From positions 930,001 through 994,000 of the forward strand of contig JAAVTG010000531.1 in the NCBI GenBank assembly GCA_011947345.1: a stretch of DNA of 64,000 bases, written 5' to 3'. Positions 10,573 to 21,944 of this stretch are shown here, piece by piece. The position numbers and the translations under genes are program-made. Under the pieces are notes generated by a model. It did no database searches. It saw only the letters and a list, made by a program, of their open reading frames with translations, and was not told the DNA's origin. How positions within the stretch are numbered: position 1 is the first letter of the stretch; each line of letters starts with the position of its first letter. Origin of the DNA: Phytophthora quininea. Lineage: Eukaryota > Oomycota > Peronosporomycetes > Peronosporales > Peronosporaceae.

Positions 10573-12706
10573 CCCCTCGAACTGCTGTTGCTGTTGGTTG
10601 AGCAAGATTTAAAGGTGTGGTGTACCGGGATTTACTATATCAAGATCCACTTCCTCTACTCCGATTAACGGAGGGGAGCTCCGATGATCCGTGATCATCC
10701 CAACTAGAACTCACCTGGGGTCCTACAAGACACTGGATCTACCGAGACGCAAGACTTTGGATTGCGTGTAAATCTTCGCTCTGTCCCTGGTACTGGTTCC
10801 CAGACCACTCATCGCTTGGTCTGACTTGGATCTGGATCCAGGTGTCATCATCTCACACCGATCTTGTCCCACGCGCGCTCCAAATGTCGAGCGCATCGAT
10901 GTGGCGTCTTGTACAAAGAAGCAGTGAGGCGATCGAAGATACGTAAACTGCGCTTCATTATCCGCGTCATAGATTTCCTGTACTTGATCTGACACGGCGC
11001 GGCGCCGACCACGCGTTCCGAGGCGACTCATGGCGACAGGCGTCCTTTCGGCAAAGATCCAAAAAGATCTCGATCGACCCTTCGAAGCGGCTATCCAGGA
11101 ACTCAAAACCCAAAACCCGACTTCTCTGAGCTTCACTTGTGTCACGGAAGTTAGTTGGAATCGTGTATCCGAGTATCCGTTGTTTACTCGGAAAGTCAGT
11201 GATCTGGAAATCCGGGATCAGGACTCTTGGACTTCAGTGCGCGTAACAACATGTAGAGCAGTAATTCTGGAAAATGAAAATCCCAGGGTTATTGGGCCGA
11301 ATCTCAGAAGTGATCAACTGAAAGTCGGAATTTCAGTTGTTTTTTTTTTTGGGGGGCTCAGGATCTCAGTATTAGACTTGCGGTTTACTGGGCCGTAGCT
11401 CCGTTGGGAAGATTGTCAGGCTGTTGGCAAGATACACTATCGTAAATGTTGGCGGCAGGCGTTTGATCACGTTCAGATTGGTCATGGTAACTTTCGCCAT
11501 CTTGAAGCGTTCTTTACCAAGGCATCGGGACCGCGGGTCTCTACCAGCTTGATGATAACATCAGATTTTTTCCCGAGTTTTCAAGCTCAATGGTAGTATC
11601 AACAACGCTGGCTTCCCGCGCTGCAAGTTGATGGAACACACATGAAGTATGACAGATACAACGGTGTGTGCCTAGCTCTGACAGGTTTCAATGTGTAATG
11701 GACAGATCGCCCCTGTCGCGGTTGTTTCTGTACCTTGGGAGATGACAAATAGTTTATCTCGTATTTTTGCTAGTTGTATCGGTGGAGGCATGGATCTGAG
11801 CGACGTAGCGCTTTTCAGTGATCGCGGTAACTGCGGGGGACTCAAAAGCGACGGTTATGCTTTGGGTCACAAAATTAGCCTAGAATGTTGCTCTTTTCGC
11901 CTTATTCCTTGTAAGAGATGGTTTCAAGACTATAGATTAAACTATCAACACTTTTCAGCTGTATGTCATCCGTCGTGGCCGACACAATCGCTGAGAACGA
12001 GTCCACCCTTGCAGTGCCGTGCGGGGAGGACCTTTCTCGCGGTCGAATTGAAGGTTATTGAGAGGTCGACACAGTTCGGCACAAATATTCGTACAGAATG
12101 TGTTGTTGATGGCACCGTATGCTGTAATCCACTGGATCTGTTTCGCACATACAAAGCCCCAGCTTTAATGCACGGACTTTGTTTCCGGAGGCTTATTAAA
12201 AGGATTTTAATATGAGATTTCTAGTAGTGAAAGTGAAAGAATGACGAGATTTCTGGCAGTGAAAAGGGGTTCATTCCTCGACCAATCACTACGCCTTGAA
12301 GCCCTAATATCTACCAATGAATGCATCGCTTTTCGGAGTCCGTGTTGTTCACGGTACTTCGGTTTAAATGTTTGAAAGGTAGACGAGGAGAAAAAATCCA
12401 TGCAGTCTGCCGAGAGCGAGAGTACCAAGTTGTGCCCCTACTGCGGGGATCCCCCATGCGAGTGGGTGCGGTTAGGAAATGACAGCCAGCCGGCTCCGCA
12501 TGACGGCGGTGAGGGGCTCTCGTGGCCCAAGAGACCTGGAGAGGGTGTTCTTTCAACTGTACTTCTACTACAAGCACGGAAGACTCACCAAACATCCCTC
12601 GTGCCAATCCCCGGCGTGCATCAGAACTCAACTAGCACGTCTACAGAAGAAAAGTAAGACAATGTAGATATTCTACATTATCTAATCCTCTGGAAGCTTC
12701 AGCTCA
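10573..12706. other. 2.1 kb without a recognisable gene
   Basis: Short open frames exist on both strands (for example 10723-11145 minus, 140 codons, arginine/serine-rich), but none shows a domain I know. The stretch includes an 11-base T run followed by G at 11340-11356. It probably consists of old transposon remnants; the minus-strand frame around 10,723-11,145 could be a worn gag-like piece, which I cannot support further. Confidence 0.3.
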
Positions 12707-14868
12707 TCAGGTCATGTGATGTTTTTTCTTCTTCAGCCGGGTGCGCCCCGTAGAACGTCCTTCTGCCGCTGCGATCGCATCGTCAAGTGCAGAGAGTAGT
12801 GCGAGGGATCGCGACGAGAACGCATCCCGGTAACGAAAAGCTGTAAAACACTCGACGTGGAACCCACACGTGCCAGTCGTGCAGCTATACCTGGGTTTTT
12901 CTTGATGTTCCTCAGCACGCACAAGTAGCACGTAAGGTTTCCGCTCGAGGCCTCTATTGAATGTGGCGTGATCGTGTGGTGACTAGAATCTGTTCCAACT
13001 ACGTCTTGTACAGACTCTCGTTGTGCTGCTGCTTGACGCTTTCTTCTAACCTGCCTAAATGCGGGGCTGTCAGATTATCTGCAGCTCTCCGTTTGAACTC
13101 TTGCAGCGTGAGGCCTTTGCTAGCAGCGGGTGCAATACTTTTCATGGGAGCAAATGCATTTATCAAGGGAATGTCCAGCGCCCACGTAAAGATGCTCATC
13201 TCCAGCCGTGGCTCTTTGCGTCAAATCGGGTTTGTACTTCGGAGTTGATCTACTCTATCAACTGCATTCATGAAAATATTGTAGGCCACGGTCGGAGCTG
13301 GCACGAGCAGCGTTTTTTGGTGCAGCGTTGGTCGCCAGTCGATAGGAGCCGAGCCATGGCAGAGATCAATAGCCTCACGAGAAGTGCCGGTAAGAACACC
13401 TCTAGTTGGAGTGCCAGCCAGATCGTTGGTATAAAAGACGACTACAATTTTGTCAAGTAAGACAATTACACCTGCTCGATCCGCAATCTCCATTGCAGAA
13501 GAAAATTCTGTGCGCTTGTGGGCTGGTCTTTTGTTTTGCGCTCGTTTGTGTGCATCTTGTGCCTTGCTCCAGTCAGCTTGCACGTCCACAGCCGCAATCA
13601 GCTTCCAGCTACCTCGTTCCAGCAATTTCGCGCGTTGCACAGACTCTGCTATCGCAAGTTCAATCCACTTGCCCATTTGTTTCACTCTGCACGTTCCAAT
13701 CGTCCGAACGTTGCCGTCATTACAGGTGCGCACTGCTTTAGTTGGCTCGTGCCGTGTGTAATAGTTGTCGCTAATCACAATGCTTCGCCCAGTTGTGGTT
13801 TATGTACTCAAGTCGCGTGCCCAATCATGGCTACCCACAAGGCGGACGCAGAGTCTCGTTTGATGGTGATGTCTTCGCGGCTTAAAGTGCGGGCAAGCGG
13901 ACTCCCCAGCTCAGGAAACGTAGCACAATAGTGCTCTGCCGGGTGACTAGATTGCGTGTTGCCCGATCCGTTGTCTTAAATAGAGTGAACGTACAAGCTC
14001 TGCCAGTCCACGATTGCGTAAAAACGAATGCCGTACTTGTCGGGCTTCGCAAGGAGGTGGGATCTAGCTGATGATCTTGCTTTGGCGCGGACGGTAATCT
14101 CGTCTATGCTTGACTCGCCTTCTGAGACGGCGACCTCGGCGAATTCCACTTGGATGTAACGCAGCAAGTCGCGGCTGTGCTATACTGGGTCCTGAAGGTT
14201 GTACGTCTCTGTAACGCTGTCAAGAGGATCCAACTGGACCTTGGAGAGAATGCAATCAAACCTTTTATCATCACAGTTTCTGCAACATCATGATGATCTA
14301 AAAGCTTTAGCCGACCAGAACACCTTGATTTCGGTTAGTGGTAAATGCTCATAGCGATCTCGAGGCCCATATACGCGTCAATCCCCACAGCGGGCGCTTC
14401 ATCGCGGCCTGATTGACACAAACGCGCGTTCGTCCATCTTCGCAGCGTTTCCCGGTACGTGTTGCTGAAAAAGACTGTGAAAAGACCAACTTCTTGCCGC
14501 TCCGAGAACACCGTTCTCACGAGGCCTTCGTGGTTGATGTAGAGCTTGCTGTCGGAGAATATACTGCTCACGTTGGCGTTGGAAGGCAGTCCAGAAACAA
14601 AGGGAGGCGCACCGGCACGAGGCCCTTCTTCCACGATGTCTGCGCTGGTTTGAGACACTCAAGGCACTTGTCTACCGTCGCTGTTGGTCTCCAGCCCTCT
14701 GTCACCGTTGTCCTTCGCCTCCAGCTCTGTGTCGTTGTCGTGGCTCTGTGGCTCCAGCTCCCTGTCGCCGGCGGCGTCATCTGCAGCCTTGAACAGCATT
14801 GCAAAGTCCATCGAGCGTCGGGCTTTGGGTGGCGAGCGGCGCTTGTGGTGCGGGGGATGGGAAATCAA
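12707..14868 (-). pseudogene. piggyBac-like transposase remnant
   Basis: Read on the minus strand in several frames. N-terminal part at 14,868-14,335 includes FFSNTYRETLRRWTNARL and YMGLEIAMSI, typical of the DDE_Tnp_1_7 (piggyBac) entry region. At 14,167-13,976 SIDEITVRAKARSS holds the first catalytic Asp; at 13,778 SDNYYTRHEP holds the second; near 13,250 MNAVDRVDQLRSTNP holds the third. VVVFYTNDLAGTP and the following 13,199-12,999 stretch complete the core. The Cys/His-rich C-terminal domain is visible at 12,931-12,707 (SCTTGTCGFHVECF), although its cysteines are now spread over two frames. Many frame breaks and stops make this a dead copy. I found no reliable TTAA-flanked ends. Confidence 0.75.
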
Positions 14869-16250
14869 AAGTGAGAGGTAGACAGCTTGGTCCCAATAAT
14901 AGTGTTCGTTGCGGTAAAGGGAATTTAGAGGACTGGTGAGGTCTGAGGTCTGTAAGGTAGCAAATCGTCCTAGAAGCTTCTCGTTTCAGCCAATGGCACT
15001 TGTCTATCATTGCTACTGCAGATCCATATTGACCTGTACGAAATTGTTTATGAAAGAGTTAAGCCAAACGCAGGTTCCGTTTTGCAGATTTCACGAGCGG
15101 ATGTGAAAGTTTTGAACACGGTAGTCAGCCTATCAGGGTAGGCCTCAACGGGGCGTTGCGCTTGTTCAGAGGACAAACATCGTGGGATCGGTGTCTGAAT
15201 AAAGTTCTTCTGTCCGTGTTGTATTGGATACATTTGGTATTATCCTGAGCCACAACTACTCTGAAATATTGCAAAGCACGGGGTCGTTCCAAATTGTGTA
15301 GACAGGAAGCCCGAACAGGTATTTGGTCGCTCCCTGCTAATTATTCAAGAAGTGTAGCTGTTGTGAGTCATCGTCTCCTCAGGGACTATTCTGCAGCCGG
15401 TGTCTATTAGCGGATATGCAATTCTTGGCTGCGGATCCATGATTCCGGGCAAGTTCGTTTGCTTTAGTCCCTAAGAAAGACGCCGCATCATTCACAATCT
15501 ATCAGCCCCCTAGGAATATTCGTAAACGAGGCCACAGGCTGAATTATATAGCACGATGAATCCTCCGTCTTTGTCGGCGGTATCCCGGATGCCTCATAAT
15601 AATACCGATGCAAAGCGAAAGCGACACCGCCAAAGCGATCAATCTACCCATGCTTCTGAGGCAGAGATGCAGGATGGTGTTGAAGTTGACGATAGCGCAT
15701 GTGAGCAAGACGCAGACAAGCAAATTGATGCTCGTGATGCATTTGGAGACCGTGATGAAGCTGACGAAATTGACAACCAGCAATTTCTGAGAGTAGGATT
15801 TCCAGAATGTTTTTTTGTTCTGGAATCCCGCTGCACCTGATCGACCTTGACTATGTGAGAGACGTTCTGCCGAATCCACACCAACTAGATGGAAGAATAC
15901 TGGACAAATCATATAAGGAGGAAGAGAAAAGCTCATCGAAATACTAAAGCTCCAGCGTCACATCGCTTTGGTCGAACTATCGCCAAGAGAGCATCATCAA
16001 ATTTTGTGGTGACTTCGCCTACGGGTGGACTCCGTCGTCGAATATATCGCTCATTTTGAAAAGAACACGCTGTGCCTCTCGGTGATTTATGAGCAATTCC
16101 TTCTAATGCGGGCCTTCAAACTCTACAACCGATGAAAAACCCTGGTATACCGGTGAATAGTCTAAATCCTACAACATACTAGACCCGCCCTACGTAAAAT
16201 TTGTCCTAAGGGTATCCGCCCCCAATATGGCGCACTTCTCATTTTGGCGC
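14869..16250. other. 1.4 kb with no firm gene
   Basis: Mostly featureless. One 94-codon frame at 15556-15840 (plus), rich in D/E/H/K, continues after a frame shift into DLDYVRDVLPNPHQLDGRIL. It may be the N-terminal end of another transposon protein; I do not recognise it. Confidence 0.3.
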
Positions 16251-16414
16251 ACTTGAAGCCGTATTTCCCATAGTTTACTTCATATTAAAAACCTTCCAAC
16301 CTGTTCCAACCGCTGTCCATTTTGCCTTTGCCCATGCTGCTTGAGCACCCTCCGAGTTGGTATTGTCAGTTCGCAACTCGTCTCTACAACAAGAAAGCAA
16401 CAGGAGCAGACACG

Positions 16415-16721
16415 ATGCCGAAGTGGATGCAGGAAAACCACGACACTGCCATAGAAGCCTACGTAACAGGCGAGAACCAAAGGACAGGTTCATCGGTCAG
16501 GTTCCTCGCCCGTACGTACTCGATTCCGGAGAGCACGCTACGACGATACGCCAACGACCAACCGATTGGTTCTAAGCCTGGCCCAGATAGCGCTTTGACT
16601 GCAGACGATGAAGAAGAGGTTTTTGTTAGGGAATTGCATCTGCTGCATGCCAAGGGATATCCAGCAACGCCACTACGATCCCGCTTCACGGTGTTGGACA
16701 TTTGCCGCGATGGGTGCCATC
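16415..16721 (+). pseudogene. pogo/Tigger-like transposase, 5' fragment
   Basis: Starts at an ATG at 16415 (MPKWMQENHDTAIEAYVTG) and encodes a psq-type helix-turn-helix (SSVRFLARTYSIPESTLRRYAND) of the kind found at the N-terminus of pogo and CENP-B-type transposases. LTADDEEEVFVRELHLLHAKGYPAT is the start of the second DNA-binding segment. The frame is interrupted exactly at the end of the nested hAT element (16722) and resumes after 19507. Confidence 0.7.
16714..16721. repeat. Target-site duplication, left (nested hAT)
   Basis: GTGCCATC directly before CAGGGGCGGA. The right copy at 19507-19514 is GCGCCATC, one mismatch. Confidence 0.75.
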
Positions 16722-19506
16722 CAGGGGCGGAGGCAGCTTACAAAAATGAGGGGCAAAGGTCAGGTTGTTCAATTTTTACAAAGGGATTCGTCTATCTGCA
16801 ATTGCAGCAAACAAATCGATAACTTCGTCTTTGTCAATTTGGCTGGTAAGATCACGTTCGATTGCGAGTAACATCAAGTCTGACATCCACAAATCATCCA
16901 TAGTTGTCCATAATCGTGTCTTGATTCTCTTCATTGCCGAAAAGATATTTCTGTACTTGCCGTCGATATAGGTAGCACACAAACTAAGCAAACTAGGCGA
17001 AATAAAGCAGGAAAGGATTCATTCTTGTTGCTCTCCACAAGATAGATACACAATTGATGCACACTCTTCAAGTTTTCAAGGCTGCTGTCGATCTTTGCAA
17101 TCTCACTGAACCGCGTAGCTTCTGTGCGTAAGTTATCTAAATCGTTTTCGAAATCGTCTGGGTAGAAATTCACAACAAGAACAACTATGTTGTCTACATC
17201 CCAGCTTTTGAACTTGTTCCTCAGATTTAACGATCCACTTAATTCCAAAAGATTCAACGTATCTCCACTAAACCGAAAGTTTAACTCCGAAATAATGTCA
17301 TTCACGACAGTCAAAAAACCTGGTCACGGTAGTGTTCTTCTTGCGTGGGATTTTTAGAGCCCATATAAGCATCTGCTCCTGGTACTCCAGCTCGTCCACG
17401 GCCTCGGCTTCTAATTCTACGTCGAGCCCACAAATCAGTTTTATTGGGTATAACAGGAATTCCATCAGCTTGAATATGCCTGCAAAAACTCACGGCCGCT
17501 CTCCATATTGATTCAAAATTAGCTGGGTGTGTCGATTTTAAGTCCTGCATATCTTCAAATTCTCGGGTAATTTGTTTCAGCATAGATACAGCAGAAATAA
17601 TGTTGATATTATCCTTTTGAAAATACCGCGAAAGCTGCTTGGTCTTGGAAAGTACAACCACGAGAAGCTCGAGATGGAAAACAAAATTGAAAGTCCACAT
17701 TTTGTCTAAAATACCAGTTGCCTCTGCTCATTTTAATGGATTCGTAGCTTCAGCTTAAACTCTATCTAGAACGGTTGTGATAGGCGTCCACAGCATTTTA
17801 ATTTTTCGCAAAGAGCGAACACGACACTTCCAGCGAGTTTTGCTGAGGCCCTCTGTAGATAGAGGTTGATTTAACCCTTTGCCAGATTTTAATCCTTGCT
17901 GTTCAAGCAAGGTGGCTAATTCTGCAGCTGCTTCATCACGAAGTTGGTCTTTTCGCTTACAAGAGACGCTAACTGTAGTATGTACACCTTGAACAGTATC
18001 GAAACAATCAACCACTGAAATAGTTTTCATAGCAACTGCAACGATAACGAGATTAAGTCGATGTGCAAAACAGTGAACATTGTATGCGTATGGGCAACGA
18101 GATCGCAATCGTGTCTGAAGGCCGTTAGTCGCCTGCCATATTGGCAGCTCCATCATATTCTTGGCCTCGATACTTTGATAATTGTAGCCCCCATAATTCC
18201 AATTGAGTCGTCAAGCCATCGTATAAAGTCTCTGCATTGGTGTCGCGGAGGTGAACGGTTCCAAGAAATCTTTCCTTAATCGTACCATTCAAAATGTTCA
18301 CAAAGCGAATCACAACTCCCATGTACTCTTTCTTAGCTGCACAGCTCGCCTCATCCACTAGAACCGCGTAATATCCACCAGCCAGCTCATTATTAATTAT
18401 GTGTTTTCGGATTGCGCTTGCAGAGCACTTTATCATCTCATGCTGAATCTGAGGTGAGGTGTATCGCGCATTTTTTCCAGCTGATGCCATCGTTCTTGAG
18501 AACTCTGGCACCCGCTCGCTACAGAACTGCACCAATTCCATAAAATTCCCTTTGTTTGTTGACGACTCCTGTGCACCAACGATGAGTCAGTTCTTTGCCT
18601 ATTGGCAACCTCACAACGTAAACAGCACCTTCTCGTCGTTGCCTCGAAATGGAAGTTCTTGTTTGGCTAGAAGGAGGCAGATGTCGAGGATAAACGTGAG
18701 CCGGAATCGATGTTGCAGTCGCTCACTATTACACTGTGCTTGAAGAGCCATTGATACGTCAAGCCCTGTAGCCATGCGACTTGAGTATTTAAGAGCAGCA
18801 GAGTGGTGTTTTAAGCTTGTTTGACCAACGTGCTTTCGAAAGCCATCTTTGGAGGTGGCTTTCTTCCAGTTTCTGTATCCGACCCCAGGCTGCGCATACA
18901 CTGTGACCTCTTTCTCCATCGTCATAACATCTCTAGAGAGATAACAGCACAAGCAGTAGACAGAATCCGTCGTTGTAGAGTACTCCAACCAATGATGCTG
19001 ATTGTACCAGGCAGGTCAGAATGATCGCAAGACGCCGCCCACCACGTGTGATTGAAACGTAATCTCTCGCGGCTGATACGGTCCCATGCTAACGTAAGTC
19101 TGAATCACTTCACGTAAAAGAGACGGTCTGTCAACTAGTTGCTTGACAAAGAACAAATTAGGAGGTCGTTGAGCAGGATCACGTTTGACAAAGTCTGCAG
19201 CTCTGCAAGCAGCAGCTTCCTCCGGCACACCGTTCTTCGAGCACCAATCTGCTGCTGATATAGGAAATATGCTCCGAAGGGGGCTTGTAATTGTGCTGAA
19301 GCTAACTCACACCTGCTTATCGGAGATGATAAACCAGGTACAGAACGAGGCTTCTTGGTGAAGAAGCTGGTGATAGATGGCTGCGACCGCTTGCCGGACA
19401 TTGTTGTGCGACCGGAACGAGCTTAGCAAAAACTTATGAAACCACTCGGCCAAAAAATGGGGGGGCAGGCGCCCCTCCCCCCATTTAGACCCTTGGTCCG
19501 CCCCTG
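16722..19506 (-). mobile_element. Nested hAT element of the TTF/ZMYM type
   Basis: Bounded by CAGGGGCGGA at 16722-16731 and its exact complement TCCGCCCCTG at 19497-19506, with an 8-base target duplication (7 of 8 match). It encodes a hAT-family protein on the minus strand and lies inside a pogo-like transposase gene, splitting its helix-turn-helix part from its catalytic part. Length 2,785 bases. Confidence 0.85.
16776..19401 (-). pseudogene. TTF zinc-finger hAT transposase (ZMYM1-like)
   Basis: Begins with MSGKRSQPSITSFFTKKPRS at 19401, a start typical of this family. Next comes a TTF-type zinc finger region (about 19,228-18,611: QTYVSMGPYQPREITF, LEYSTTTDSVYCLCCYL, GYRNWKKATSKDGFRKH). A DUF4371 domain follows at 18,541-17,755 (YYAVLVDEASCAAKKEYMG, QEYDGAANMAGD, YNVHCFAHRLNLVI). 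The end, 17,314-16,776, is the hAT dimerisation domain (FPALFRLVCLVCVLPISTAS and FSAMKRIKTRLWTTM). At least four frame changes separate these blocks, so the copy as sequenced is not functional. Confidence 0.8.
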
Positions 19507-19514
19507 GCGCCATC
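19507..19514. repeat. Target-site duplication, right (nested hAT)
   Basis: GCGCCATC, directly after TCCGCCCCTG; pairs with 16714-16721. Confidence 0.75.
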
Positions 19515-20460
19515 ACAAGTTTACTCGACGAGGACCTTGTGAGAAGTGCGTCACTGCTTTCCTCCGGCGCCATGGCGGCGGGCTAAGCACTTCTTTGCGG
19601 GGAACGACCACTTCTTAGCTACGCATCCTATTCCAGCAACAAGAATCTACAACTGTGATGAAGCCGTTTGGAATCGTAGGGCGGAACACCATCTCAAATC
19701 ATCGGTCGACGTAGCGCCAAAGCAGTGCCAAGAATCTGTGGTACTAACCGAGAGAACCCGAATGCAGACTCCGCAACTCTTATCCTCATTCCAGTTGACA
19801 GTATTGCCCCCAAGGCGGTCCGGGGTCTCAAGCGCCGAGGAATGTTGGGCTGGTGCGATCCCTCAACCTGACACAACGACATGTCGGTCGAAGGTCACAC
19901 CCAAACACGAAGAAGACAATTTTTATTGATCTTACTCATATGTGGGTACTAATAAATGAGGAGTGTATGGCAGAAGCCAGGCTTAAGCAGAGAGAGCGAG
20001 AGGAAAAGGAGGAGGAAAAAGAAACACGGAACAAGAGCGTCAACGGCGAAAAGAATCGAAGGAGCACGCGGCTGAAGCAAGAAAGTTAGCACAAGCAACC
20101 AAAAAGCCTGCTAGACAAGAACGCGATTCCATGACTGAGCACGACAAGAAGAAAACGTCCTGGAGAAGCGCGGCTATCAAGTCGAAAAAGGCTACAAGAG
20201 CGACAAATCCAACCAACACATATTCAACTTGGTCCAGATGGCCGATACCGTTACTTCGACGACCAACGTTGCAGCCTACAGCGAGGTCTAAACGCATGTC
20301 TAGATACTGGAGAAGACCGCTGGAGCTCGAAGGACGTCAGAGGACGACTGTTCTCAATCATCGACACAGCTGACATCAAATTTCAGCGTCCAAAACATGA
20401 CTCGCTTCGCTTCAGTTTTACACTGATCGATGATTCCGCTTATCGCAAGCTAGCTTATTA
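19515..20460 (+). pseudogene. pogo/Tigger-like transposase, 3' fragment
   Basis: Continuation of the gene starting at 16415. FFAGNDHFLATHPIPATRIYNCDEA (19,590-19,665) corresponds to the catalytic-core region with the first acidic residue of the DDE domain. Further on, DLTHMWVLINEECMAEARL and a highly charged coiled stretch (REREEKEEEKETRNK, 19,960-20,090) look like the C-terminal part, followed by another related frame ending near 20,460 (PDGRYRYFDDQRCSLQRGLN). Several stops and frame shifts are present. Confidence 0.55.
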
Positions 20461-20858
20461 TATCCTCTTTCCGTAAGTGCATTTGAATTGTCGATTGAAC
20501 CAATATTGTCAACACAAATTGACTTTAAGCTTATGTGCGCCATAACCGGTAGGGATATCCTTATTGGTGGACTTCAAAAAGGCACAAGCGCAGATTGCAA
20601 ACGAGCAGATGTTATCACTTTGCTCCGCCGTCTGTGCGCCCTATATGATCGCTTTGTGCTGCACCTGTCCACCAAAAACAACATAAGCTGCGGAAGAGAA
20701 AACGAGCGTGTTTTCAAAGACAAACAATCCCGCTTAACCGGCAAACTGCGCACTTCGAATCCATGGTTTGCCTCTCTGTTGCTGTGTTTGCCAAGACAAG
20801 CTGTCGTCGTTTATAAGACTACAAGCGAAGAAGACTGGTAGCGAGGAAGATTGCTGTT

Positions 20859-21944
20859 TTGCTGCGAGTGCGGATGATGCTCAGGGTTCGAAACTATTTG
20901 ACTTCGAACGTGCTCATATCTCCAACAGTATGTTCGTGGGCTGTCATTTACAGCAGCATAGACGGCGGCGCGTTTATCAGCGTAGTGTCACTACCGGTGA
21001 TGGTGTTCGAGATGCTTTTGCGAGCTTTCGAACGCCATTACATAGTGAAGTCAGGTCCTGGGAAGCGTGGGCACTCGCCTCGTTTTCACAGCATCAATAA
21101 TGTGCTAGCATGTCTGTTGCACTTCTACAGTGCTGCCATGAAGCAAAAAACACTGAGTTGTTTGGGGCTGTGCCAACAACATTGTCGCGGGTAATGAATA
21201 ATGCCCGAGCTTGCGTTGGAGAAGGCCTTAAAGGACGTGCCCGATGCGCAGATTCGGTGGCCAAGCTTTGGTCAGCAGTGTGAATGGGCTCGCCACGTGA
21301 GCGTCAAGGAGCCGGTTGTCGATAGCTGCTTCTGTGTGGCAGATGGAAAGAACTTCGCCGCCCAAGAGCCATCAGCAAGTGATCTACAAAACGCGTACTT
21401 CAATGATAAGCTGTTCAACGTCGTTGGTGCTCATAATCGGACGAATTCTGTATCTGGGTTGGCTTCATGCCGTGAAGGTGACGGGTGTTCTCTGCTACGG
21501 ATTTGATGGCACATTGATTTGGGGGCGGTACAACCATCCAGGATAGTGGAATGACGGGGAAATGAGCCGAAGATTACAAACTCGGCTCGCTGACCCAAGC
21601 AAAACGATGTTAGGAGGTCGTTATGCTACCGATTCAGCATTTCCGCGAGTAAAGAAATGTCAGGATAAATTGTTACACCTTTAAAGAGTGGAGATCTCAA
21701 ACAGACCAGTCCAGAGTGTCGACAAGGGCTCATTGCAATGAGCAACGCAATAACATGCGTTCGTCAGTCCGCCGAGTGGGGCATGGGCTATGCGTCGAAG
21801 TGTTATCGGCAACTACTGCTTCCATTGCCATTCGATCCTGCAAAGCGTGGCTTGCGTCTGAAGAACAGCTACCATTTGTACAATTTACGAGTCCGAACCA
21901 CGGGAATAAGCCAGATACGTAGTGTATTCATGGGAGGGCAATAG
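20859..21944 (+). pseudogene. PIF/Harbinger-type transposase (DDE_Tnp_4)
   Basis: Spread over three frames. ERHYIVKSGPGKRGHSPRFHS is near the N-terminal end; then PDAQIRWPSFGQQCEWARHVSVKEP and VADGKNFAAQEPSASDLQNAYFND, where the Asp is the first catalytic position; GRYNHPGSWNDGEMSRRL carries the second; DSAFPRVKKCQDKL follows. The C-terminal end 21738-21944 is well preserved (AEWGMGYASKCYRQLLLPLPF, YNLRVRTTGISQI). Frame breaks make it non-functional as sequenced. It converges with a Myb-like gene at 21,885-23,025, the usual two-gene content of Harbinger elements. Confidence 0.8.

Noticed and set aside
10723..11145. Minus-strand frame of 140 codons as a gag-like gene
   Set aside because: No zinc knuckle, protease or polymerase motif near by; no LTR pair found.
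11030..11398. Plus-strand frame of 122 codons
   Set aside because: Overlaps the minus frame, runs through an 11-base T run, and has no recognisable domain.
15556..15840. 94-codon acidic frame as a host gene
   Set aside because: No domain, no intron or neighbour support; noted only as an unclassified stretch.
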